64,000 nucleotides of DNA from UBA2108 sp963925495 (GTDB taxonomy: Bacteria > Bacteroidota > Bacteroidia > Flavobacteriales_G > Salibacteraceae), in contig CAWUST010000016.1 in assembly GCA_963925495.1 (NCBI GenBank), positions 16,408 through 80,407 on the forward strand, given 5' to 3'. Shown piece by piece: positions 53,995 to 63,336 of this stretch (the stretch's first letter is position 1; each line of letters begins with the position of its first letter). Both the position numbers and the translations under genes were made by a program. Below the pieces are notes generated by a model. That model had not been told where the DNA came from, did no database searches, and saw only the letters and a program-made list of their open reading frames with translations.

Positions 53995-54462
53995 ATGAAA
54001 TCCAAGAAATATAAAAAATCAATACTACAAATTGAAACTATTTTATTGGAGGAGAATGATAATTATGCTGCACTTGCGAATGTTTCTGCAATATTGCATA
54101 TGACATTTTCTTTTTGGTGGACTGGGTTTTATTTGGTTAAAAATGGAAACGAAGAAAATATACTTGTTATAGCTCCATTCCAAGGACCGGATGCATGTTC
54201 AAGAATAAAATTTGGTGAAGGAGTGTGCGGAACGGCTTGGAAAACAAAAAAATCGATAATTATTAAAAACGTTCATGAAATTGAAAATCATATTTCCTGT
54301 TCAGAATTCAGCAATTCTGAAATTGTTGTTCCAATTATATCAAATGGAAATGTTAAAGGTGTATTAGATATAGACAGCAAATTGTTTTCGAATTTCGACG
54401 AAACCGACAAGAAATATTTAGAAAAAGTTTGTAATTTAATTTCCAAAAAATACTGGCCATGA
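53995..54462 (+). CDS. msrC: Free methionine-(R)-sulfoxide reductase (GAF domain)
   Basis: This GAF-fold enzyme reduces free methionine-(R)-sulfoxide. All three family cysteines are present at Cys68, Cys78 and Cys102, with spacings of 10 and 24 that equal those of the E. coli enzyme (84, 94, 118). They lie in PDACSRIKFGEGVCGTAW and NHISCSEFSNSEIVVPI. WTGFYLV near residue 42 is the usual substrate-side segment. From the ATG at 53995 the length is 155 residues, normal for the family; a GTG at 53941 would add 18 atypical residues. The stop overlaps the next start (ATGA), so the lipoprotein gene is translationally coupled. Confidence 0.9.
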   Translation: MKSKKYKKSILQIETILLEENDNYAALANVSAILHMTFSFWWTGFYLVKNGNEENILVIAPFQGPDACSRIKFGEGVCGTAWKTKKSIIIKNVHEIENHISCSEFSNSEIVVPIISNGNVKGVLDIDSKLFSNFDETDKKYLEKVCNLISKKYWP

Positions 54463-56102
54463 AATCGACCACCAAATATTGGTTACTTTTAATTGCATCA
54501 ATTATTCTGTTAGGACAAAGTTGTGCAATAATTCAGTCCCCCACTGGTGGCCCAAGGGATACTTCTCCTCCTAAGATAAAAAAGAGCGACCCCATTAGTG
54601 GTACTACAAGTTTTGAAGGAAACTCTATCGCATTAGATTTTGATGAATTTGTGGTTCTAAATAATTTGAATCAAGAATTAATAGTATCACCTCCTTTAAA
54701 ACATAAACCTGATTTTAAGATTAAAGGGAAAAGTCTATTTATTAGTTTTAGGGACACTCTTGAAGAAAACACAACCTATACTTTTAATCTTGGAACTGGA
54801 ATAAAAGACTACCATGAAGGGGTTGTGCTTGATTCGAATATTATTGTTTTTTCAACTGGTAATAGTATTGACTCAGGAAAAGTAATTGGAAGTGTTCAAG
54901 ATGCCTTCACTCTTAAACCAATAAATAACACCTTGGTAATGCTATATTCGGATTTTGCAGATTCAATTCCCGCAAAAGAAAAACCCTTTTATTATTCTAA
55001 AAGTAAAAAATCGGGTGAGTTTCTAATCGATTATTTAAAACATGGACAGTATCAACTTTTTGTATTGGAAGATAAAAATAATAATTTCAAATACGATCTT
55101 CCAAATGAAAGAATTGGATTTTCAGATTCAAAAATAAATGTGGGGGACACTTTACAAGAATTAGAATATGTCAAAGTCCATTTGTTTAGGGAGTTTATAT
55201 CTAATCAATTTTTTGTTGGTTCCGAAATAAAACAATATGGTAAAATATTATTGGGCTTTAATCAACCGCTAAAATCCCTTTCATTAAAAGTCTTAAACGG
55301 GGATATAAAATCAAATTGGTATCTCCCCGAATATGACCTTGAAAAAGATACAGTTTGGATTTGGACCAATTTAGAAGTTGAAGAAGGTCAATCTTTAGAA
55401 ATAGAAATTTCGGATAACGGAGTTACTTTGGATACTATTGAATTAAAACTAAAGCCAAAACCGTCTACAGAAAAGGGTTTATTAGGATTAAAACCATCTA
55501 TTAAAATTAAAGAGAAGAGCGGTATAGTCAAGTATTTCGAAGATTTAAAAATCACCTCTTCCAACCCAATAATAGACTTGAATATAAAAGGAATTATTAT
55601 CCGTGAAAATGATACGGTCGGTATTTCATTGAACTCTTCCGGATTTGATGAGGAAAGAAAAGAATTTACTCTTCCGATTAAATTAAAGCAAGAAAGTAAC
55701 TATACATTATATATCTACAAAAATTCTTTTACTGATATTTTTGGCCTCACAAACGATACGATGAAATTTGAATTTAAAACGTTAAGTGACATTGAATATG
55801 CAAGCTTAGAGGTGAAGGTTGAAAACGCCTCAGGCTCCCCCAAAATAATTCAGTTAATTACAGAGTCTAATGAAGATGTTATCAGAGAATTAACCGTTAC
55901 GGATGGGCAAAAAATTGAGTTCACGAATTTATCGCCGGGAAAATATAAACTAAAAATGATCTTTGACAATAACTCAAACAGAAAATGGGACTCTGGTTCT
56001 TTTATACCAAGAAAAAATCCAGAAAGAGTTATTTATTTTTCAGACCAAATAGAAATGAAAGAAGGGTGGGATAAAAAAATAACTTGGATTATTCCTGAAT
56101 AG
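54459..56102 (+). CDS. Ig-like domain lipoprotein (Big_5 type)
   Basis: A lipoprotein signal ends LILLGQSC (Cys22). It is followed by AIIQSPTGGPRDTSPPKIKKSDP, a start shared by a widespread Bacteroidota lipoprotein family with an SbsA-type Ig-like domain (FEGNSIALDFDEFV, ENTTYTFNLG). A carboxypeptidase-regulatory-like segment (about 145-230, GSVQDAFTLKPINNTLVMLY) and further Ig-like parts complete 547 residues. It would sit on a membrane facing the periplasm or surface. The function of the family is not known to me. It overlaps msrC by 4 bases and the convergent omega-amidase gene by 14. Confidence 0.75.
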   Translation: MKSTTKYWLLLIASIILLGQSCAIIQSPTGGPRDTSPPKIKKSDPISGTTSFEGNSIALDFDEFVVLNNLNQELIVSPPLKHKPDFKIKGKSLFISFRDTLEENTTYTFNLGTGIKDYHEGVVLDSNIIVFSTGNSIDSGKVIGSVQDAFTLKPINNTLVMLYSDFADSIPAKEKPFYYSKSKKSGEFLIDYLKHGQYQLFVLEDKNNNFKYDLPNERIGFSDSKINVGDTLQELEYVKVHLFREFISNQFFVGSEIKQYGKILLGFNQPLKSLSLKVLNGDIKSNWYLPEYDLEKDTVWIWTNLEVEEGQSLEIEISDNGVTLDTIELKLKPKPSTEKGLLGLKPSIKIKEKSGIVKYFEDLKITSSNPIIDLNIKGIIIRENDTVGISLNSSGFDEERKEFTLPIKLKQESNYTLYIYKNSFTDIFGLTNDTMKFEFKTLSDIEYASLEVKVENASGSPKIIQLITESNEDVIRELTVTDGQKIEFTNLSPGKYKLKMIFDNNSNRKWDSGSFIPRKNPERVIYFSDQIEMKEGWDKKITWIIPE

Positions 56103-56865
56103 CAAAGCTATCCGCATCTATATATACCGGAAACTTGTCTCTATAAGCCTTCAGCCCTTTAAGACTTAACTTTACACTATCAACTCCTTCAACATCAGGC
56201 TCGATAGTGCTAATTTTATCTCCTTTAGCATCATAAACCACTGAATCACCAACATAAGTCTTACCTCTTCCATCTTGCCCAACTCTATTTACTGCAACAA
56301 CTGGAGAATAGTTTTCCATAGCTCTTGCTTGAACCAAAGTATTCCAAGCGCTTCTACGTGCATCAGGCCAATTAGCGACATAAATAAGTAAGTCATAATC
56401 ATTTTGATTTCTGCTCCAAACAGGAAATCTCAAATCGTAACAAATTAGTGGACAAATTCTCCATCCTTTAAGTACTGGAAATATTTTTCTGTTTCCTTCT
56501 GAAAAATGCTCATCTTCTCCCGCCATTCTGAATAAGTGGCGTTTATCATAGTGTTTGAAAGTTCCATCAGGCTTCATCCAAATTAGTCTATTGTAATACC
56601 TGCCTCTTTCCTCAATAATTAGACTTCCAGTTATTACAGACCTTGTAGTATTCGAAAGTTTTTTCATCCACAAAACAGTTTCTCCATCCATTGTTTCTGA
56701 AAACTCTTGCGTTTCCATCGTAAAGCCTGTAGTAAACATTTCAGGCAGGACAATTAAATCTGCGGATTTACTATCCTTCAATAACTTTTCAATTTTTCTT
56801 CTATTATTCTGTGGCTTTTGCCACGAAATGTTCATCTGAACTAAATTTACTACTATATCTGGCAT
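56089..56865 (-). CDS. Omega-amidase (nitrilase superfamily, YafV/Nit2-like)
   Basis: The 258-residue enzyme has the Glu-Lys-Cys triad of the nitrilase superfamily: Glu in VLPEMFTTGF, Lys in YDKRHLFRMAGEDEHFSEG and Cys in PLICYDLRFP. The DKRHLFRMAGE and LRFPVWSRN segments are those of omega-amidases, which hydrolyse 2-oxoglutaramate and 2-oxosuccinamate. The start is taken at 56865 because the family begins VNLVQMNISW and because the ATG then overlaps the aminotransferase stop by one base (TAATG), giving translational coupling; the open frame extends to 56925. The aminotransferase upstream would supply its substrate. Confidence 0.88.
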   Translation of the reverse strand: MPDIVVNLVQMNISWQKPQNNRRKIEKLLKDSKSADLIVLPEMFTTGFTMETQEFSETMDGETVLWMKKLSNTTRSVITGSLIIEERGRYYNRLIWMKPDGTFKHYDKRHLFRMAGEDEHFSEGNRKIFPVLKGWRICPLICYDLRFPVWSRNQNDYDLLIYVANWPDARRSAWNTLVQARAMENYSPVVAVNRVGQDGRGKTYVGDSVVYDAKGDKISTIEPDVEGVDSVKLSLKGLKAYRDKFPVYIDADSFAIQE

Positions 56866-58022
56866 TATAAAAGACTTAAAATTTCTGCGGCACGCATCAA
56901 TGTTTCGTCTTGTTTGGCGAAACAAAAACGAAGTACATTTTTGTGCACTGGGTTATGATAAAATACGGAAACTGGAATAGAACTTACTTTGTTTTCAATG
57001 GTCCATTTTTGAGCTAATACATCATCCTTTTCTTCCGATATATCTGAATAATCGAGTAATTGAAAATAGGTACCTGCACTTGGTCTTATTTTAAACCTAG
57101 ATTCTTTTAATAGAGAATTGAATAAATCTCTTTTTTGTTGGTACATTGGAGCAATAGAATTGTAATTGCCTTCAAATGGGATATATTCTGCTAACGCAGC
57201 CTGCATTGGGTGATTGGATGCGAAAACTTGAATTTGATGGGTTTTTCTGAACTCTTTCATTAATTTTTCTGGGGCCAGGCAGTAGCCAAGCTTCCAGCCA
57301 GTTGCATGAAATGTTTTTCCAAAAGAATAAATCACAAAACTTCGCTCGGCTAATTTTGGATAACGAGCTACACTTTGATGTTCGTAGCCATCAAAAATAA
57401 TGTGTTCATAAACCTCATCGCTTAACAATAATATATCAGAATTATTGGTGATTTTTTCTAACTCAAGCATATCTCGAGAGGATAAAATACTTCCCGTTGG
57501 ATTGTGCGGAGTGTTAATGATTATGAGCTTGGTTCTATGACTTACTGACTTTTTAACCAAATTCCAATCAACCGTATAATAAGGTGCTGTAAGTTGAATG
57601 TAAATTGGTGTGCCTCCGTTTAACTCTATTGTTGGAGCATAACAATCATAAGCAGGCGTAAATAAAATCACCTCATCGCCTTCTTTTACCACAGCACTTA
57701 TTGCTGAATAAATTGCCTGCGTAGCCCCAGAGGTAACCGTTACTTCTGTTTCCGGATTATATTTTAAGGAATAACTTTTTTCAACTTTGTTCGAAATTGC
57801 TTCACGCAGAGACAAAAGTCCTGGCATGGAGGCATATTGATTTAAACCGGCCCTCATGTATTTATTAACCAATTCAATCAAATGAGGGTCAACAGCAAAA
57901 TCTGGAAACCCTTGACTTAAATTAATGGCTCCCTCTTGATTGCTCAAGGCCGACATCACTGAAAAGATGCTCGTTTTTACTTGAGGCAATTTAGAACTTA
58001 AGGAACCTTTATATTCTGGCAT
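56865..58022 (-). CDS. Methionine/glutamine aminotransferase (YbdL/KAT-like, class I)
   Basis: The 385-residue PLP enzyme of fold type I has NTPHNPTG, SDEVYEHIIFDG and the PLP-lysine motif SFGKTFHATGWKLGY, followed by RFCFAKQDETL. The start LPQVKTSIFSVMSALSNQEGAINLSQGFPDF matches YbdL-type methionine aminotransferases and glutamine transaminase K. Such enzymes remake methionine from 2-oxo-4-methylthiobutyrate using glutamine, leaving 2-oxoglutaramate, which the coupled downstream omega-amidase would hydrolyse. The pairing of the two genes supports the assignment. Confidence 0.88.
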   Translation of the reverse strand: MPEYKGSLSSKLPQVKTSIFSVMSALSNQEGAINLSQGFPDFAVDPHLIELVNKYMRAGLNQYASMPGLLSLREAISNKVEKSYSLKYNPETEVTVTSGATQAIYSAISAVVKEGDEVILFTPAYDCYAPTIELNGGTPIYIQLTAPYYTVDWNLVKKSVSHRTKLIIINTPHNPTGSILSSRDMLELEKITNNSDILLLSDEVYEHIIFDGYEHQSVARYPKLAERSFVIYSFGKTFHATGWKLGYCLAPEKLMKEFRKTHQIQVFASNHPMQAALAEYIPFEGNYNSIAPMYQQKRDLFNSLLKESRFKIRPSAGTYFQLLDYSDISEEKDDVLAQKWTIENKVSSIPVSVFYHNPVHKNVLRFCFAKQDETLMRAAEILSLL

Positions 58023-58111
58023 GAAATGAGAATTATATTACCTACCAAAATTAGGTAAGATGGAAAGTATGCGGCTTATTAAGTTCTCTTAAAACACTTG
58101 TTTTATGAACA

Positions 58112-58140
58112 AAAAAGCCACTCTAGTAGAGTAGCTTTTT
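58112..58140 (-). terminator. Rho-independent terminator of the sdh operon
   Basis: AAAAAGC-C-ACTCT, loop AGT, AGAGT-A-GCTTTTT forms a 13-position stem with one mismatch and T runs, 24 bases after the sdhB stop. It also separates sdh from the aminotransferase gene. Confidence 0.8.
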
Positions 58141-58164
58141 ATACTTTATAAGAGAATATTTTTA

Positions 58165-58914
58165 TTATTCTGAAGTTATTGAAGCCCCTAAATATTCTCT
58201 ATTCATTCTAGCAATGTTTTCTAAAGAAATCCCTTTCGGACATTCTACTTCACAAGCCCCTGTATTTGTACAATTTCCAAATCCTTCGTGATCCATTTGT
58301 TCAACCATGTGTATCGCCCTTCTCTTAGCTTCAACTTGACCTTGTGGAAGAAGAGCTAACTGAGAAACTTTTGCTGAAACAAATAACATCGCCGAAGCAT
58401 TTTTACAAGTTGCAACACAAGCGCCACAACCAATGCATGTAGCAGCATCAAATGCCTTATCCGCATCAGCTTTTGGAATTGGAAGAGCATTTGCGTCTTG
58501 TGTATTACCAGAGGTATTTACAGATACAAATCCACCTGCTTCCATAATTCTATCAAAACTTCCACGATCGACCACCAAATCCTTAATCACTGGGAAGGCT
58601 TTAGCTCTCCAAGGCTCAATAAAAATTGTTTCTCCATCTTTAAACTTACGCATGTGGAGCTGACAAGTAGTAGTGCCCCGATCCGGCCCGTGGGCCTCCC
58701 CATTAATATACAAAGAACACATTCCACAAATTCCTTCCCGGCAATCATGATCGAAAGCAATAGGCACTTCACCTTTGTTTCCCAAATCTTCATTTAGCAT
58801 ATCAAGCATTTCCAAAAATGATGAGTCAGGAGAAACATCTTTTATTTGAAAAGTGTTCATACTTCCTTTGTCGTCTTTATTCTTTTGTCGCCAAATTTTT
58901 AGTGTTAAGTCCAT
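58165..58914 (-). CDS. sdhB: Succinate dehydrogenase/fumarate reductase iron-sulfur subunit
   Basis: The 249-residue subunit carries electrons from the flavoprotein to the membrane quinone site. Its three cluster motifs are complete: the [2Fe-2S] ligands in DCREGICGMCSLYI with a later Cys in TTTCQLH; the [4Fe-4S] motif CIGCGACVATC; and the [3Fe-4S] set starting CTNTGACEVECPKG. It is the last gene of sdhCAB, 25 bases after sdhA, followed by a terminator. The length agrees with the type B enzymes of Bacteroidota. Confidence 0.95.
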   Translation of the reverse strand: MDLTLKIWRQKNKDDKGSMNTFQIKDVSPDSSFLEMLDMLNEDLGNKGEVPIAFDHDCREGICGMCSLYINGEAHGPDRGTTTCQLHMRKFKDGETIFIEPWRAKAFPVIKDLVVDRGSFDRIMEAGGFVSVNTSGNTQDANALPIPKADADKAFDAATCIGCGACVATCKNASAMLFVSAKVSQLALLPQGQVEAKRRAIHMVEQMDHEGFGNCTNTGACEVECPKGISLENIARMNREYLGASITSE

Positions 58915-58939
58915 TTCTAAATTTTTTTATGACTAGTTG

Positions 58940-60943
58940 CTATTTGTAACTTCTTTGTTTCAACTCAATATCTTTAAACTCTAGGTCTTCTTTGTGCATT
59001 ACAGCATCTTTAGGGTCTCCTTTAAACTCCCACGCGGCGGCATAAGCAAAGTTTACATCATCGCGTAATGCTTCGCCTTCTTCTGTTTGAGATTCTTCTC
59101 TGAAATGACCGCCACAAGATTCAGTTCTTTCCAAGGCATCCATTGCAAATAATTCTCCAAGTTCTAAGAAGTCAGCTACTCTGCCTGCCTTTTCTAATTC
59201 TTGGTTGAGGCCATTTAATTCGCCCGGAACACGAACGTTTTCCCAAAACTCTTTTCTAATTTGCTGAATATCAGCAATAGCTTCTTTTAATCCAGTAGCA
59301 TTACGAGCCATTCCAACCTTATCCCACATTACTTTTCCTAAACGTTTATGAAAGTAGTCAACAGAATGATTTCCTTTAATATTGATGAATTTATTTAAAC
59401 GATTTTTTACTTCTTTTTCAGCTTCCAAAAATTCAGGGCTATCGTTTGAAATAGTTCCAGTTCTAATGTCATCGGCTAAGTAATCTCCAATAGTGTATGG
59501 TAAAACAAAATAACCATCTGCCAAACCCTGCATCAAAGCAGAAGCGCCCAATCGGTTCGCACCATGATCAGAGAAATTAGCTTCACCAAGGCAATAACAA
59601 CCAGGAATAGTTGTCATTAAATTATAATCTACCCAAGTACCGCCCATTGTATAATGAACAGCTGGATATATCATCATTGGTGTGTTATAAGGATTCTCGT
59701 TAACAATTTTTTCATACATCTGAAAAAGGTTGCCGTATTTCTCTTTAATTACACCTTGACCTAGTTTTACAATTTGCTCTTTAGTTGGATTCTCTACCCC
59801 TTCAACATGAGCCTTTTCTTTTCCGTAACGAACAAATGCAGCCGCAAAATCAAGATAAACAGCTTCACCAGTTTTGTTAACACCGTAACCGGCATCACAC
59901 CTTTCTTTAGCGGCTCTAGAGGCAACATCTCTTGGAACTAAGTTTCCAAAAGCAGGATATCTTCTCTCTAAGTAATAATCTCTTTCTTCTTCTTTAAGTT
60001 GAGTTGGCTTTAATTTTCCAGATCGAATAGCTTCAATATCCTTTTTGTTTTTCGGAACCCAAATTCTACCATCATTTCTCAAAGACTCAGACATAAGTGT
60101 CAGTTTGGATTGATGATCACCAGATCTAGGAATACAAGTTGGGTGAATTTGTGTATAACAAGGATTAGCGAAGTAAGCTCCTTTTTTATGGATTTTCCAT
60201 GCTGCAGTAGCATTAGAACCCATTGCATTTGTAGAAAGGAAAAACACGTTTCCATATCCCCCTGAGCAAATTACCACAGCATGTGCAGAATGCCTTTCAA
60301 TTTCTCCAGTGACAAGATCTCTGGCAATAATTCCTCTGGCTTTACCGTCCACTTTTACAACGTCAAGCATTTCGTGACGATTGTACATGGTGATTTTTCC
60401 TTTACCAATTTGACGGGCCATGGCAGAATAAGCGCCTAATAATAATTGCTGTCCTGTTTGACCTTTAGCATAAAAAGTTCTTGAAACCAATACGCCTCCA
60501 AAAGAACGATTATCTAATAATCCACCATAATCTCTTGCAAATGGAACACCTTGAGCGACACATTGATCAATGATATTAGTAGAAACTTCTGCCAAACGAT
60601 AAACGTTTCCTTCTCTTGCTCGATAGTCACCACCTTTTACAGTATCGTAAAACAAGCGGTAAGTTGAATCACCATCATTCTGATAATTTTTAGCGGCGTT
60701 TATCCCACCTTGAGCTGCAATTGAATGCGCTCTACGTGGTGAATCTTGAAAACAAAATGCTTTTACATTGTAACCCATTTCTGCTAAGGATGCTGCAGCA
60801 GAGCCTCCGGCTAAACCAGTTCCAACAACAATTATATCAATTAATCTCTTATTTGCAGGGTTAACTACATTGATGGCATTTTTATGTTTTGTCCACTTCT
60901 CAGCAATAGGACCTTCAGGAATCTTACTCTCCAATTTTGTCAT
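58940..60943 (-). CDS. sdhA: Succinate dehydrogenase/fumarate reductase flavoprotein subunit
   Basis: The 667-residue subunit oxidises succinate to fumarate with covalent FAD. Visible motifs are the Rossmann GTGLAGGSAAASLAEMGY, the FAD-linking His in RRAHSIAAQGGINAAK, the active-site segment QIHPTCIPRSGDHQSKL and the C-terminal Arg/His region MGGTWVDYN. The length, about 70 residues longer than the E. coli subunit, is typical of the type B (epsilonproteobacterial/Bacteroidota/Bacillus-like) enzymes. It lies between sdhC (13 bases before) and sdhB. Confidence 0.96.
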   Translation of the reverse strand: MTKLESKIPEGPIAEKWTKHKNAINVVNPANKRLIDIIVVGTGLAGGSAAASLAEMGYNVKAFCFQDSPRRAHSIAAQGGINAAKNYQNDGDSTYRLFYDTVKGGDYRAREGNVYRLAEVSTNIIDQCVAQGVPFARDYGGLLDNRSFGGVLVSRTFYAKGQTGQQLLLGAYSAMARQIGKGKITMYNRHEMLDVVKVDGKARGIIARDLVTGEIERHSAHAVVICSGGYGNVFFLSTNAMGSNATAAWKIHKKGAYFANPCYTQIHPTCIPRSGDHQSKLTLMSESLRNDGRIWVPKNKKDIEAIRSGKLKPTQLKEEERDYYLERRYPAFGNLVPRDVASRAAKERCDAGYGVNKTGEAVYLDFAAAFVRYGKEKAHVEGVENPTKEQIVKLGQGVIKEKYGNLFQMYEKIVNENPYNTPMMIYPAVHYTMGGTWVDYNLMTTIPGCYCLGEANFSDHGANRLGASALMQGLADGYFVLPYTIGDYLADDIRTGTISNDSPEFLEAEKEVKNRLNKFINIKGNHSVDYFHKRLGKVMWDKVGMARNATGLKEAIADIQQIRKEFWENVRVPGELNGLNQELEKAGRVADFLELGELFAMDALERTESCGGHFREESQTEEGEALRDDVNFAYAAAWEFKGDPKDAVMHKEDLEFKDIELKQRSYK

Positions 60944-60956
60944 AATTTCTGATTTG

Positions 60957-61637
60957 TTATGCGTTAATGAAATGATAAATAGCGATGAATACGAACATTG
61001 CAGGAATTAAAATGGCGTAAATATTACCCAGTGCTTTAATCAAGGGTGTGTATTTGTTATGTCGAAATCCAACAGACTGAAATGCCGATTGAAAACCATG
61101 TAATAAGTGTAAGGAAAGAAAAACAAACGAAATTACATAAAGTCCTGTACGAGTTGGACTTTGAAACTTCTGCTGCAAATCTTCTAAATATCGAAAATTA
61201 CCCGCTTCGTTTAAGCCAGTCATATCACCAGTGATAAATTTTAAATTTAACTCCGGAATCCAAAAATCGTAAAAATGAAGACCTAAAAACAACAGAATCA
61301 TTATTCCAGTAATTATCATGTTTCTGGACATCCATGAAGAGTTTTCTCCAGGTTTGTTCATAGCGTACTTCACATTACGAGCTTGTTGATTTTGCCATTC
61401 TAAATAAAGGCCCATGGCTAGGTGAAAGACAACACCAAAAGCTAATACTGGCTGCATTGCAAACTGAATTAACGGGTTTGTGCCCATAAAGTGAGACGCA
61501 GTATTAAACATATCCGGAGCGATTACCGAGATCATATTTAACGAAGAGTGAAGAATTAGAAAGGACACAAGGAAAAAACCCGATAGTGCCATAAAAAACT
61601 TCCTTGTTATTGACGTCATTCCATTGCTTGTTGACAT
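60957..61637 (-). CDS. sdhC: Succinate dehydrogenase cytochrome b subunit (diheme type B)
   Basis: The 226-residue membrane anchor has five hydrophobic segments and histidines placed for two hemes: HSSLNMIS, SHFMGTNP, FHLAMGLYLEWQNQQAR, LGLHFYDFW and LSLHLLHGFQSAFQ. This is the single-polypeptide anchor of type B succinate:quinone reductases, which use menaquinone. The start at 61637 is chosen because a full promoter lies at 61663-61693, inside the longer open frame reaching 61706. MTSITRKF at 61619 is a possible alternative. It is the first gene of sdhCAB. Confidence 0.92.
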   Translation of the reverse strand: MSTSNGMTSITRKFFMALSGFFLVSFLILHSSLNMISVIAPDMFNTASHFMGTNPLIQFAMQPVLAFGVVFHLAMGLYLEWQNQQARNVKYAMNKPGENSSWMSRNMIITGIMILLFLGLHFYDFWIPELNLKFITGDMTGLNEAGNFRYLEDLQQKFQSPTRTGLYVISFVFLSLHLLHGFQSAFQSVGFRHNKYTPLIKALGNIYAILIPAMFVFIAIYHFINA

Positions 61638-61662
61638 ATATTTTGTTCTTGAATTTAGAAAG

Positions 61663-61693
61663 CAAATGTATGTGCGGATGTCTTCCGTACAAA
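61663..61693 (-). promoter_or_regulatory. Consensus promoter of sdhCAB
   Basis: On the minus strand TTTG (61690-61693), exactly 19 bases, then TACATTTG (61663-61670): a full match to the Bacteroidota housekeeping promoter TTTG-N19-TAnnTTTG. The leader before the sdhC ATG is about 20 bases. Confidence 0.85.
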
Positions 61694-61796
61694 GAATCAT
61701 TATCATGAATTTTAAAAAACCACATTAGCTTAACAACTTCCCCTAAAAATAGAATTTATATCCTAAACAAAAGAGCTTAATTATGTCAGGTTTTGT

Positions 61797-61804
61797 TAAG
61801 TTTG
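61797..61804 (+). promoter_or_regulatory. -7 promoter box for the M24B peptidase gene
   Basis: TAAGTTTG matches TAnnTTTG, about 83 bases before ATG 61888; no matching -33 element. Confidence 0.3.
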
Positions 61805-61887
61805 ATGCTTAATTTGGCGCCCTTATTTTGAACTTTAAAAAATTATTATTCAAAATAAGAAATTTACAAAAAAGTAAGATTAAAAGC

Positions 61888-63180
61888 ATGAAATACACTC
61901 CGTTAAGTTCGAGATTATATTCTAAGAATAGAAAAAAATTCACTACTCAGATGACTCCAAAGTCTTTGGCTATTTTTAATAGTAATGATATTTATCCTAT
62001 AAGTGCAGACAGTACTATTCCTTTCAAACAACATAGGGATATATTGTATCTTTCTGGTGTTGATCAAGAAGAATCTATTTTAGTATTATTTCCAGATGCT
62101 CATGATAACTCTCATAAAGAGGTGCTTTTCTTGAAGGAAACTTCCGAATTAATCGCCATTTGGGAAGGAGAAAAATTAAACAAAGAATCTGCTTTTGCTC
62201 AATCTGGAATAAAAAATGTGTTTTGGCTACAAGATTTTAACACAGAGTTTAAGAAAATGATGTCTCAGGCTGAAAATGTTTACATCAATAATAACGAACA
62301 TCTTAGGGCAAATACGAAAGTAGAGACTCGTGAAGAAAGATTTATAAAGAAATTAAAGAGAGATTTTCCTGGGCACTCGTACAAAAGGTCTGCTCCGATA
62401 ATGCATGACATAAGATCGGTGAAAGAACAAGAAGAAATTGATGCCATGCAACACGCTTGTAACATCACTAACAAGGGAGTTCATCGAATTTTAGATTTTA
62501 TCAAACCTGGGGTTTGGGAATATGAAATAGAAGCAGAATTAATCCACGAATTCACTAGAAATAGAGCAAATGGATTTGCCTACACTCCAATTATTGGAAG
62601 TGGATATAATGCATGTGTATTGCATTACATAGAGAACAATCAAGAATGTAAAGCTGGAGATGTTATTCTTATGGATTTTGGAGCTGAGTATGCCAATTAT
62701 TCTTCTGATTTGACTCGTAGCGTTCCGGTAAGTGGGAAATATACGGCCAGACAAAAAGATGTTTATAATGCAGTTTTAAGAGTTAAAACGGCTTCTGAAA
62801 AATTACTCGTTCCAGGAACTTATATGGCGGACTACCATAAAGAAGTTGGAAAATTAATGGAAAGCGAATTATTAGGCCTAGGTTTAATTGACCAAACGGA
62901 TATCAAGAACGAAGATCCAAATTGGCCAGCTTATAAAAAATATTTCATGCATGGCACATCTCACTTTATTGGTTTGGATACGCATGACGTTGGTTCTTGG
63001 GTAGAACCAATTAGAGTTGGAAATGCATTTACTTGCGAGCCTGGGATTTATATTCCCCAAGAGAATTTAGGCATTCGCCTTGAGGATGATTTGATTGTTC
63101 AAGAAAATGGAGAGCCTTTTAATTTAATGAGGGATATTCCTATCGAAGCTAACCATATCGAAGATTTGATGAACTCTTAG
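61888..63180 (+). CDS. pepP: Aminopeptidase P-family metallopeptidase (M24B)
   Basis: The 430-residue enzyme removes N-terminal residues before proline. The creatinase/pitta-bread fold is shown by the metal ligands: Asp in LMDFGAEY, Asp in YSSDLTRS, His in HGTSHFIGLDTHD, Glu in CEPGIY and Glu in IRLEDD. An N-terminal aminopeptidase P domain is present (FKQHRDILYLSGVDQEESILVLFP). The ATG at 61888 gives the usual N-terminus (TPLSSRLYSKNRKKF); a TTG at 61828 would add 20 basic residues. It stands divergent from sdhC. Confidence 0.9.
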   Translation: MKYTPLSSRLYSKNRKKFTTQMTPKSLAIFNSNDIYPISADSTIPFKQHRDILYLSGVDQEESILVLFPDAHDNSHKEVLFLKETSELIAIWEGEKLNKESAFAQSGIKNVFWLQDFNTEFKKMMSQAENVYINNNEHLRANTKVETREERFIKKLKRDFPGHSYKRSAPIMHDIRSVKEQEEIDAMQHACNITNKGVHRILDFIKPGVWEYEIEAELIHEFTRNRANGFAYTPIIGSGYNACVLHYIENNQECKAGDVILMDFGAEYANYSSDLTRSVPVSGKYTARQKDVYNAVLRVKTASEKLLVPGTYMADYHKEVGKLMESELLGLGLIDQTDIKNEDPNWPAYKKYFMHGTSHFIGLDTHDVGSWVEPIRVGNAFTCEPGIYIPQENLGIRLEDDLIVQENGEPFNLMRDIPIEANHIEDLMNS

Positions 63181-63336
63181 GGTCCAAAATGAGTAGCAAT
63201 AACCGCGTTGATTCCAAAATTTCTTCTCGTCATATACAAAAGTACACTCCTCGAAAAAATTCCAAAATCGCCTTGTTCTTAAAACTCATTTAGAACCTTA
63301 CCATTATATAAAAACTAGCTTTTTTTGCCTTAAAAA

